Source: Streptomyces sp. WM6378
GTDB lineage: Bacteria > Actinomycetota > Actinomycetes > Streptomycetales > Streptomycetaceae
Assembly (NCBI RefSeq): GCF_001279695.1
Contig: NZ_LGDD01000290.1
Location: 85,053-126,521 of the forward strand
Direction: 5' to 3'
DNA: 41,469 bases
How positions within the stretch are numbered: position 1 is the stretch's first letter; each line of letters begins with the position of its first letter. This document shows positions 17,008 to 23,375 of the stretch, piece after piece. The translations under genes were made by a program, and so were the position numbers. Below the pieces are notes generated by a model. That model did not search any database. It had not been told where the DNA came from and worked only from the letters and a program-made list of their open reading frames with translations.

Positions 17008-17772
17008 TCAGCCCTGCGGCCCGGCCGCCCCGCCGAGGTGGCGTACGAAGAACCGGACCGCGCTGTCGGCCTCGAACCTGGGCAGTTCCTTGTGCCGTCC
17101 CGCGTTCGCGTGCAGCGTCTTGTCCTTCGAGGCGAACGCGTCGAACAGGGCGAGGCCCGCCTCGCGCGGGATGTGCTCGTCGTCCCACTGCAGCGCGAAC
17201 TCGATCGGGATGCTGATCCGCTTCGCCGTCTCCACCAGCGTCTCCGGCCAGAACAGGCCGAACACCGCGGCGGTGATGCGGGGCTCGACCGCGGTCAGCG
17301 GGACGCCGATCGCGGTGCCCATGTTGAGGCCGAAGTAGCCGACCGGCCCGTCCGCGCCGATCTCCGGCAGCTCCTGGAGAGCGTCCAGGGTCGCCTGCCA
17401 CTCCGGTACGGCGCGCTCGGCGAGGTGGGCGTTGTAGCGCCGGACGATCGGGCCGACGGGCTCGCCCGCCGCCATCGCCCGCTGCATCACGGCGATCTCG
17501 CGCTCGTCGTGCTCGGTGCGCGGGCGGCCGCCGTGGCCGGGTGCGTCGATGACGGCGACGTTGAACCCGCCGTTGGTCACGAGGCGCTCGGCCCGGCCCG
17601 CCATGGCCGGGGACTTGCGGTGGTTGCCGCCGCCGTGGCCCAGCAGCACGAGGGGCGCGCGCCCGGCGCCGGAGGCCGGCGACCAGAGGGCGCCGGTCAG
17701 CTCGCCCAGGGTGAAGTCTTGCTCGATGACACCGTTCGCCGATGTCTCCGCGGTGAAGTGCACAGAATTCAT
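17008..17772 (-). CDS. Alpha/beta hydrolase with Asn at the nucleophile position
   Basis: The 254-residue protein has the oxyanion strand VLLGHGGGNHRK, VAVIDAPGHGGRPR, the nucleophile-elbow sequence GYFGLNMGTAIG, the acid-loop strand IPIEFALQWDDEHIP and the closing histidine in ANAGRHKELP. The elbow would normally read G-x-S-x-G; here the codon is AAC (Asn), so ordinary serine-hydrolase chemistry is not expected. Similar uncharacterised actinobacterial proteins probably share this. ATG 17772 has GAAGGA ten bases upstream; the longer ORF start at 17823 is disfavoured. No signal peptide. It may be a binding protein or use another mechanism. Confidence 0.75.
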   Translation of the reverse strand: MNSVHFTAETSANGVIEQDFTLGELTGALWSPASGAGRAPLVLLGHGGGNHRKSPAMAGRAERLVTNGGFNVAVIDAPGHGGRPRTEHDEREIAVMQRAMAAGEPVGPIVRRYNAHLAERAVPEWQATLDALQELPEIGADGPVGYFGLNMGTAIGVPLTAVEPRITAAVFGLFWPETLVETAKRISIPIEFALQWDDEHIPREAGLALFDAFASKDKTLHANAGRHKELPRFEADSAVRFFVRHLGGAAGPQG

Positions 17773-17986
17773 AGGTCTTGTCCTTCGGGAGTGCCTTGTT
17801 CGTCTCGGCGCTCCCGGCGACACCTACGTCAGTCGCCGACCGTAACGGGGAGGGGGAGCACCCATCGGGATACTGCGTTCATGGGGTCTCACCTCCTGGT
17901 ACGTGGTCACGGCGCATCCGCACGCTAGCAGCGGGCCCGCGTCGCGCCCAACCGAATTCGGAGCCGGTTTCCGAACTCCGTCCGGA

Positions 17987-18187
17987 TCAGATCGGCGGTG
18001 CGGAGGCTCCGGGCTCGGCCGCGTGGCAGGGGCAGGCGCACTTGAGGACTTCGAAGGCCACCGTGCCCGGCGCCTGCCGCAGTTCGAGCGGCCCGGGACA
18101 GTGCAGGTGCCCCGTCTCCCAGCGGAGGTTGCGGGCCTCGCGGCACTCGGGGGTCACGTACGTACTCAGGGTCTTGAGCTGGGTCAC
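17987..18187 (-). CDS. Cys-rich 66-residue protein, unrecognised
   Basis: GTG 18187 follows GGGGACG and encodes a 66-residue protein beginning VTQLKTLSTYVTPECREARNL. Five cysteines and two histidines occur in LHCPGP and VLKCACPCHAAEP, which could bind a metal ion. The start codon overlaps the stop of the preceding ORF (GTGA), the usual sign of translational coupling. The pair lies downstream of two tRNA-like genes and a strong terminator. No family is recognised and no function is proposed. Confidence 0.5.
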   Translation of the reverse strand: MTQLKTLSTYVTPECREARNLRWETGHLHCPGPLELRQAPGTVAFEVLKCACPCHAAEPGASAPPI

Positions 18188-18390
18188 GGTTCGTCCCCAT
18201 TCATCAGCGCGTCCGATCCGACCGTGGGCATGCCAAGCAACCGGATCGAGCCGCACAGCTCGTCGGGCCGGAGCATGGGCGCGGACCAACAGCTTGCCAG
18301 GAACTCGCCGGGCTCGATGTGCTCCACCCGGGGGACGCCGGCGCAGTGGCCGAGGAGAGGACCGGGAGCCCGCTTCCGGCCAGCCGCCAC
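18184..18390 (-). CDS. Small ORF coupled to the Cys-rich protein, start uncertain
   Basis: The convincing part is the C-terminal stretch VEHIEPGEFLASCWSAPMLRP to LLGMPTVGSDALMNGDEP, which reads like a real small actinobacterial protein. Candidate GTG starts are 18390 (68 residues) and 18327 (47 residues); neither has a strong ribosome site. The frame stays open far upstream through the tRNA-like genes, but that part is surely not coding. The stop overlaps the next start by GTGA. Function unknown. Confidence 0.4.
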   Translation of the reverse strand: MAAGRKRAPGPLLGHCAGVPRVEHIEPGEFLASCWSAPMLRPDELCGSIRLLGMPTVGSDALMNGDEP

Positions 18391-18410
18391 CGGTCGCGAG
18401 GAAAGAGAGC

Positions 18411-18450
18411 GACGGTGAGCGCCCCGCTTCGGCGCGAGGCGCTCACCGTC
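18411..18450 (-). terminator. Strong terminator downstream of the tRNA-like genes
   Basis: GACGGTGAGCGCC (18411-18423) and its perfect 13-bp complement (18438-18450) enclose a 14-nt loop that itself contains a CGC-TTCG-GCG hairpin. It lies 15 bp beyond the 3' end of the second-transcribed tRNA-like gene, as expected for a short stable-RNA operon. Confidence 0.7.
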
Positions 18451-18465
18451 CAGCTGATTCACGGC

Positions 18466-18556
18466 GGAGAGGGCAGGATTCGAACCTGCGCAGACCCCAA
18501 AGGATCCGACCTCGGCAGAGCCACGGTCCCCGATCAACCACTCCGGGCACCTCTCC
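18466..18556 (-). tRNA. tRNA-like gene 1, class II shape, abnormal anticodon arm
   Basis: Read on the minus strand, 91 nt fold as a class II tRNA: 7-bp acceptor stem GGAGAGG/CCTCTCC, D-stem CCCG/CGGG with GTGGTT in the loop, variable arm GATCC-TTTG-GGGTC, and a perfect T-arm GCAGG-TTCGAAT-CCTGC. CCA is not encoded. Where the anticodon arm should be there is no 5-bp stem with a 7-nt loop; GACC/GGTC encloses 13 nt (GTGGCTCTGCCGA), in which GGC-TCT-GCC could pair. No anticodon can be assigned. It may be a tRNA-like RNA, a pseudogene or a tRNA with an unusual role. Confidence 0.6.
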
Positions 18557-18592
18557 CAGTACACCGGCCCCAACCACCCGGACCGACCACGC

Positions 18593-18685
18593 GGAGAGGG
18601 CAGGATTCGAACCTGCGTGGACCCCCAAGGATCCGACTTCGAGCTTGCGCCCTGGTCCCCGATCAACCACTCCGGGCACCTCTCC
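18593..18685 (-). tRNA. tRNA-like gene 2, class II shape, abnormal anticodon arm
   Basis: A 93-nt tandem copy 36 nt upstream of the first. The first 32 nt (acceptor 5' strand, D-arm and GGGGACC) and the last 24 nt (T-arm and acceptor 3' strand) are identical between copies; the variable arm GATCC-TTGG-GGGTC is nearly so. The middle differs: GAC/GTC encloses GGGC-GCAA-GCTC, a small stem with a GNRA tetraloop instead of an anticodon loop. Difference confined to the anticodon position, with everything else preserved, argues against random decay. No CCA encoded. Transcribed toward copy 1 and the shared terminator. Confidence 0.6.
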
Positions 18686-19021
18686 CTGATCCCGGCTCCG
18701 GTCTCCCTCGCCGTTCACAACAACTACGATGCCAGACCCACCTGACCCATCCAACTGACACCCTGCCGGTCCGGCTCTAACCGCCTTTCGGCAAACGGAA
18801 TCTGTTGGCGTGTCAAGCGTCAGGAACCGGTCAGGAGGCTGCTCTACCTTCGGCCAGATGAAGCATCGTGAGAGGGAACTCCTCGTCATCAAGGCCGATC
18901 AGGCCACGGGTCATCCCGCCGGGCTGTCCGAACGCCCCGCCGGAGCCGCAACTGCCGCGCACACCCTCGTCGCCCGGGCCGCGGACGGCCGCAGACGTAC
19001 CCCACAGGTGAGAAGGGCATC
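18686..19021. other. Intergenic region: promoters of the tRNA-like operon and of the acyltransferase
   Basis: This 336-bp divergent gap must hold the promoter of the tRNA-like pair (minus) and of the acyltransferase (plus). No clear -35/-10 pair was identified. A short ORF at 18858-19025 on the plus strand reads like chance coding and was not accepted. No repeats were seen. Confidence 0.5.
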
Positions 19022-20272
19022 ATGACTCCTGGCGTTTCAGTCGCCCCGCCCGCCGCCGGGCAGGGTGTCCACTCCCGGTTGCCGTCCCTCACCGGGATGC
19101 GCTTCCTCGCGGCGCTGCTGGTCTTCCTGTTCCACAGCAGCCGTACCGACCCGCCCCTGAGCCTGTTCCGCGGCTCCACCGCCCACTGGTACTCGACGGT
19201 CTTCTCGCAGGCCGGCTGGGTCGGCGTCTCGTTCTTCTTCCTCCTCAGCGGATTCGTCCTGACGTGGGTGGCGAACCCATCGGACACGCCCCGCCTGTTC
19301 TGGCGGCGCAGGATCGCCAAGCTCTACCCCAACCACGTCGTCATGTTCGCCGTGACCATGGCCCTGCTGACGACGGCGGCGACCTGGCGGCAGTGGCTGC
19401 CCAACCTGTTCCTCGTGCAGACCTGGTTCCCCACGGCCCACCTGGACACGGTGTTCAGCATCGACCAGCCGAGCTGGTCACTCTCCTGCGAGATCGTGTT
19501 CTATCTCTGCTTCCCGCTGCTGTACCGCCGCCTGGTCAAGATCGCGCCGGACCGGCTGTGGGCGTGGGCGGGCATCGTGGTCGCGGCCGTGTTCGCCGTG
19601 GCCGCCGTCGCCCAACTCGCCCTGCCCAGCAGCCCGATGACGCCCTCCCCGGGAGGTCCCCGCTTCCTGGCGTCGCAGTGGCAGGTGTGGGTCGTCTACG
19701 CACTTCCGCCCGTACGCCTGCTGGAATTCGTCCTGGGCATGCTCATGGCCCGCATCGTGCAGAGCGGACGCTGGATCCGGCTGCCCCTGCTGCCCGCGGG
19801 CCTGCTGACCATCGGCGCGTACGCCGCCGCGAGCAGGGCGTCCTGGTCCTTCGCCGCCGTCGCCGTGTGCCTGGTCCCGCTCGCTCTGCTGATCGCCTCG
19901 GCCGCGGTGGCCGATCTGCGCGGCAGGCGCTCCCCGTTCCGCGGGCCGGTCGCACTCTGGCTGGGCGAAGTGTCGTTCGCCTTCTACCTGGTGCACGGCC
20001 CGGTGCTCGGCTATCTGCGCGGCAAGATCGGTTTCGGTGTCACCTTCGGCCCGTTGGCCGGCTCCGCCGTCCTGCTGTTCGCGCTCGCCGTCAGCGTGCT
20101 CCTCGCCTGGCATCTGCACACGGCGGTGGAGACCCCGATGATGCGGCGGTGGAGCAAACCCTCCACCGGCGCCCGTACGCCGCCGGCTCCCGGGCTGCTC
20201 GTCGGCGCCCCGGACGCCCTGGTGTTCTCCGGAACCCCGCGGAACGCGGCTGTTCCCCGTACCGAGAGCTGA
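19022..20272 (+). CDS. Acyltransferase 3 family membrane protein (OafA/YrhL type)
   Basis: The 416-residue protein opens RLPSLTGMRFLAALLVFLFHSSR with the family R-x-x-A-x-x-V-x-x-x-H motif in helix 1 (catalytic His in FLFHSSR), then WVGVSFFFLLSGFVLTW in helix 2 and RRRIAKLYPNHVV with the conserved RR-x-x-R-x-x-P. About ten membrane helices follow, with SLSCEIVFYLCFPLLYR and GEVSFAFYLVHGPVLGYLRGKIGF typical of the family. These enzymes acylate sugars, lipids or antibiotics at the membrane. AGAAGGGCATC precedes the ATG. It converges on the TetR gene at 20295-21017 and may decorate a product or a cell-wall glycan. Substrate unknown. Confidence 0.85.
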   Translation: MTPGVSVAPPAAGQGVHSRLPSLTGMRFLAALLVFLFHSSRTDPPLSLFRGSTAHWYSTVFSQAGWVGVSFFFLLSGFVLTWVANPSDTPRLFWRRRIAKLYPNHVVMFAVTMALLTTAATWRQWLPNLFLVQTWFPTAHLDTVFSIDQPSWSLSCEIVFYLCFPLLYRRLVKIAPDRLWAWAGIVVAAVFAVAAVAQLALPSSPMTPSPGGPRFLASQWQVWVVYALPPVRLLEFVLGMLMARIVQSGRWIRLPLLPAGLLTIGAYAAASRASWSFAAVAVCLVPLALLIASAAVADLRGRRSPFRGPVALWLGEVSFAFYLVHGPVLGYLRGKIGFGVTFGPLAGSAVLLFALAVSVLLAWHLHTAVETPMMRRWSKPSTGARTPPAPGLLVGAPDALVFSGTPRNAAVPRTES

Positions 20273-20294
20273 CACCCCGACAGCTGACATACCG

Positions 20295-21017
20295 TCAAAA
20301 AGACCCGGCCGCCAGAGCCTTGTGGCGGCCGGGCCGATGCGCTGCTGCGGCCAGGTCCAGCCGCCTCAGGGGGGTGGACCAGCGCGGCTCGCAGGTGTCC
20401 ACTTCGGCGCCGGCCGGGTTGAGGCGGTGCCGGATGTCCTCGGCGGCGAGGCTGGCGAGCAGCATCTGCCAGATGCCCGTCATCCGGTAGGGCGACAGCC
20501 AGCCGGGGCTGCGGCGGCCCAGCATCTCGATGCCCGCCGTCGCGGAGACGACCACCGTCACGGCGTTGTGCGGGGCCACGCCCCCGGCGAGCGTGCCCTC
20601 GCGCTCGGCGTCGTCGAGCAGCCGCTGGACGCACTGTTCCCACTCGGCGCGCAGATCGGCCTCCTCGCAGCCGTACGACGTGTCGCCGTTCAGCCGGAGC
20701 CCGGCCCGTACGACGACGTCGTTGCGCAGCTTCACCATGAAGGCGTGCGAGGTGTCGATGAGGACCTGCAGGGCGGGCCTGGCTCCTCTGCTGCGGGTCG
20801 CGTCCATGAGGGAGCGGAGGTCGGCCGCGGCCTGCCGCTCCACCGCGGCGGCCAGGGCCTCCTTGTTCTCGAAGTGGAAGTGCAGGGCGCCGACGCTCAC
20901 ATGGGCCTGCTGGCTGATGGCGGCGAGCCGGGCGGCGATGTAACCCTTTTCGTCGAAGACCTCGGCGGCCGCCAGGATGAGGTCGCTCCGCGTGCGTACC
21001 GCCCGCTCCTGCTTCAT
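20295..21017 (-). CDS. TetR regulator, GBL pseudo-receptor (ScbR2/JadR2-like)
   Basis: The 240-residue protein starts MKQERAVRTRSDLILAAAEVF and carries VSVGALHFHFENKEALAAAVE near residues 42-62, the recognition segment of ScbR2/JadR2/BarB-type pseudo-receptors, and LEMLGRRS-like GIEMLGRRSPGWLSPYRM in the C-terminal domain. Pseudo-receptors repress SARP and signal-synthesis genes and may respond to antibiotics. ATG 21017 with GGGGAG nine bases upstream is preferred to the TTG at 21026. Its final codons run into a hairpin plus T-tract terminator, so the stop codon lies in the U run. It sits beside a true-receptor gene in the same direction. Confidence 0.85.
   Translation of the reverse strand: MKQERAVRTRSDLILAAAEVFDEKGYIAARLAAISQQAHVSVGALHFHFENKEALAAAVERQAAADLRSLMDATRSRGARPALQVLIDTSHAFMVKLRNDVVVRAGLRLNGDTSYGCEEADLRAEWEQCVQRLLDDAEREGTLAGGVAPHNAVTVVVSATAGIEMLGRRSPGWLSPYRMTGIWQMLLASLAAEDIRHRLNPAGAEVDTCEPRWSTPLRRLDLAAAAHRPGRHKALAAGSF
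20298..20334 (-). terminator. Intrinsic terminator overlapping the end of the TetR gene
   Basis: CCCGGCCGCCA (20305-20315) and TGGCGGCCGGG (20324-20334) form a perfect 11-bp stem, followed on the minus strand by TCTTTTTG. This is a classical intrinsic terminator, but it lies inside the last 14 codons; the TGA (20295-20297) is just after the T-tract. It may also stop the converging acyltransferase transcript. Confidence 0.65.
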
Positions 21018-21074
21018 CTGGGACAACTCCCCGCCTTGGTGGTCGGCTGTCGGGGCGGCGCCCCGGGTACATAG

Positions 21075-21097
21075 AAAACCGACAGCGATGTCTAGTT
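21075..21097. promoter_or_regulatory. Possible ARE-like operator upstream of the pseudo-receptor
   Basis: AAAACCGACA GCGA TGTCTAGTT contains a perfect GACA-GCGA-TGTC core with AACC/GTT arms, 58 bp upstream of the 21017 start. It is weaker than the other AREs. Confidence 0.35.
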
Positions 21098-21267
21098 AAG
21101 AGGGCTCAAGTCAGCGTTGTCAACGGCAATGGTGGTTGCCTTGAGGGCATGACCGGGTGGTCAAATCGGGCTGTAGCGGATGCAAATGACCCCGGTCCGC
21201 GACTCCACCTGGCCGTTTCGGGGGAGGTGGAGGCGCACCTGGTCGAGAAAACGTACACAAGTAAATG

Positions 21268-21960
21268 TTACCGATGGGTGGGGGCGGGCAATTCGCCCTC
21301 GCCCTCCAGGGGTTCGGCCTCCGACTGGAGGGACATCTGCTCCCAGAGCCGGGCACCTCGCCCCGCGGACGCGTCGAGCCGGCCGAGGACGGACGGGGTG
21401 GCGAAGCTGGGCAGGAGGTAGTGCAGCAGGGCCGCGGTGCGGTGCTCCAAGTCACTGCGCCCGGACAGGACTTCGGACAGCGCCTGCAGTCCGGAGAAGG
21501 CGCCGACGAGCAGTTCCGCCACCTCGGCGACGTCGGTGTGGGGGAAGACCTCACCGCGGTCCTGCGCCTCGCGCAGCAGCTGGTGGTTGTGGTCGATCCA
21601 CTGCCGGAAGGGCTTGTCCCGCTCCAGGTTGAGCCCGGCACTCTCCACGGACAGCCTTATGCTGCCCTGCAGCATCGAGTCGACGCTCAGCCGGTGCGCG
21701 AAGACCAGGCCCGCGTCCACCAGTTCCTGCAGCTTGAGCTGCTGCGGAAGCACCGCCACCGCACCCACCTGTTCGGCGAGCACCGCGTTGGCCACGGCCT
21801 CCTTGTCGTCGAAGTGGAAGTAGAACGCCCCGCGCGTCAGCCCCGCCCGGGAGATCACCTCGTTGATGGTGGTGCCCTCGAACCCGCGCTCCGCGAAGAC
21901 CGCGCCAGCCGCCCTCAGGATCGTCCTGCGTGTTCTGACTCCACGTTCCCGTGTCGCCAT
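21268..21960 (-). CDS. TetR regulator, GBL receptor (ScbR/ArpA-like)
   Basis: The 230-residue protein opens MATRERGVRTRRTILRAAGAVF; LTRGAFYFHFDDKEAVANAV is the recognition segment, followed by LQGSIRLSVES and the conserved pocket tryptophan in FRQWIDHNHQLL, which supports real butyrolactone binding. ATG 21960 has AGGAGATCGC upstream; the in-frame 22014 start has no such site. The gene is divergent from the AfsA homologue and shares a 161-bp region with a CATAC/GTATG palindrome, the arpA/scbR-scbA arrangement in which the receptor controls both itself and signal synthesis. It is the likely cognate receptor of the AfsA-made signal (inference). Confidence 0.9.
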   Translation of the reverse strand: MATRERGVRTRRTILRAAGAVFAERGFEGTTINEVISRAGLTRGAFYFHFDDKEAVANAVLAEQVGAVAVLPQQLKLQELVDAGLVFAHRLSVDSMLQGSIRLSVESAGLNLERDKPFRQWIDHNHQLLREAQDRGEVFPHTDVAEVAELLVGAFSGLQALSEVLSGRSDLEHRTAALLHYLLPSFATPSVLGRLDASAGRGARLWEQMSLQSEAEPLEGEGELPAPTHR

Positions 21961-22038
21961 GCGATCTCCTGCCTTTCCCTGCTCGTGCCCGCCCGCGCCG
22001 GATGCGGGATGCATCTACCAGCGACTGCGGTGTTCTCA

Positions 22039-22068
22039 TTGCAACCATACAGTCATGCACGTATGTTA
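22039..22068 (+). promoter_or_regulatory. Promoter of the afsA homologue with ARE in spacer
   Basis: TTGCAA (22039-22044) and TATGTT (22062-22067) are separated by 17 bp; across them runs ACCATAC (22044-22050) AGTCATGCAC GTATGTT, an ARE-type palindrome. Binding of the divergent receptor would occlude this promoter. The AfsA start codon is 55 bp downstream. Confidence 0.6.
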
Positions 22069-22121
22069 CGGACTCGAAGGCAGGCCTTGGCCGCCGCCTT
22101 CTGTCCTACCTAGGGGGAGTC

Positions 22122-23069
22122 ATGACTCAGCGCACGTTCCTTCAGAACAGAACGCACGTCCCTGGAACCAAGAGCTCAACCGGGCAGCCCCGCAGGATTC
22201 CGCATCAGCGGCGTCCCACCGTCGACCCGGCACTCGTCCACCGTCCCGTCGCCCACGACGTCCTGCCCACGGCCTGGCGGCAGGTCGCCGACTCCCGCTT
22301 CCAGGTGGACGTGCGCTGGCCCGAGGAGCCCCGGCTGTTCCGGCCGGACGACGGGCTGCACTCGCCGCTGATCATCGCCGAGACGATGCGGCAGTCCGCC
22401 ATCCTGCTCACCCACACCGCGTTCGGCGTCCCGCTGGACCACCGCTTCGTACTGCAGGACCTGCGCTACACGGTGGGCCGGGACTTCCTGCCGGTCAACG
22501 GCCCGACGAACGACGTGGCCGTCGAGGTGGCCTGCTCCGCCATCCGCGGCGGCCGGCGGCCCACCGCCATGCACTGCCGGGTCACGCTGCGCCGCGGCAC
22601 GGCGCGGGCCGAGGGCGAAGGGGAGCTCGGCATCACCTCCCCCGCGGCCTACCGCCGCATCCGCGGCGAACGCGCCACCGCCGAACTGCCGCACCAGCCC
22701 CGGCCGGTGGCGCCGGGGACCGTCCGCTGCGCCACGGCGGAGCAGGTGCTGCTCGCGCCCCCGGCGGCCGAAAACCGCTGGCAACTGCGCGTCGATCCGC
22801 ACCATCCCGACCTGACCAACGACCACTTCCCCGGCATCCTGCTGATGGAGGCGTGCCGTCAGGCCGCCTGCGCGGCGACTGCCTCTGAGGCGTTTCATCC
22901 GCTCGTGTTCTCCGTCCGGTTTCTGCGCTATGCCGAGTTCTCCACGCCGTGCTGGGTCGAGGCACGGCCTCAGCAGGGCTCCTCGGACGTACTGGTGACG
23001 TGCCATCAGGACGGTGAGCCCGTCTTCCTCGCCCACATGGCGATGGAGGAGGATCCGGCCGGGCGCTAG
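22122..23069 (+). CDS. afsA: AfsA-family gamma-butyrolactone synthase
   Basis: The 315-residue protein contains two AfsA hot-dog repeats, about residues 35-170 and 195-305. Each has the E-x-x-R-Q signature (IIAETMRQSAILLTHTAFG and DHFPGILLMEACRQAACAA), with HRFVLQDLRYTV and VRFLRYAEF as matching strands. AfsA condenses a beta-ketoacyl-ACP with dihydroxyacetone phosphate, the first step to A-factor-like butyrolactones. ATG 22122 follows GGGGGAGTC; the ORF extends upstream but without family similarity. Divergent from a receptor gene, with reductases 1.5-3 kb downstream that could finish the signal. A terminator follows at 23163. Confidence 0.92.
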   Translation: MTQRTFLQNRTHVPGTKSSTGQPRRIPHQRRPTVDPALVHRPVAHDVLPTAWRQVADSRFQVDVRWPEEPRLFRPDDGLHSPLIIAETMRQSAILLTHTAFGVPLDHRFVLQDLRYTVGRDFLPVNGPTNDVAVEVACSAIRGGRRPTAMHCRVTLRRGTARAEGEGELGITSPAAYRRIRGERATAELPHQPRPVAPGTVRCATAEQVLLAPPAAENRWQLRVDPHHPDLTNDHFPGILLMEACRQAACAATASEAFHPLVFSVRFLRYAEFSTPCWVEARPQQGSSDVLVTCHQDGEPVFLAHMAMEEDPAGR

Positions 23070-23375
23070 CGCCGCCCCGCCTCCCGTGTGAAGCCCCGCC
23101 CGCCGGCCGCCACGTGCGTGGCCCGGGTCCCGGGCGCCGGCTTCGCAGTTGTCCGCCGCATCGCGGGGCCGCCCTCGACGAGGGGGCGGCCCCGCCGTGG
23201 CCGCGCCCGGACCGGTGTGCCGGACGCCCCGGCCGCATGCCCGGATACGGCTGCGGCGCTGACTGAACATGTAAGTCCTCCACGGGACTTCGTGCTGCCT
23301 CCAGGCCCTGAGCGACGTCTTCGTACGGCACCGGCCTGGAGGGGGATCCACTTCTTCGGAGGAGTCTCTCCCATC
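23070..23375. other. Intergenic region after afsA
   Basis: The 306-bp gap contains the afsA terminator (23163-23195) and then the promoter region of the HTH gene, with GGAGGAG about 12 bases before ATG 23376. No ARE-like palindrome or other gene was seen. Confidence 0.5.
23163..23195 (+). terminator. Hairpin terminator after afsA
   Basis: GCGGGGCCGCCC (23163-23174) pairs perfectly over 12 bp with GGGCGGCCCCGC (23184-23195), 94 bp past the afsA stop. Confidence 0.6.

Noticed and set aside
18319..18780. Plus-strand frame with GRIRTCADPKG and GQDSNLR
   Set aside because: These peptides are the known false translation of tRNA T-arms; here they come from the tRNA-like genes.
18858..19025. 55-codon ORF before the acyltransferase (MKHRERELLVIK)
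   Set aside because: No convincing ribosome site or family, and the last codons overlap the acyltransferase start; probably leader sequence.
21248..21275. AAACGTACACAAGTAAATGTTACC as another ARE
   Set aside because: Symmetry is poor and it overlaps the 3' end of a receptor gene, with no promoter to act on.
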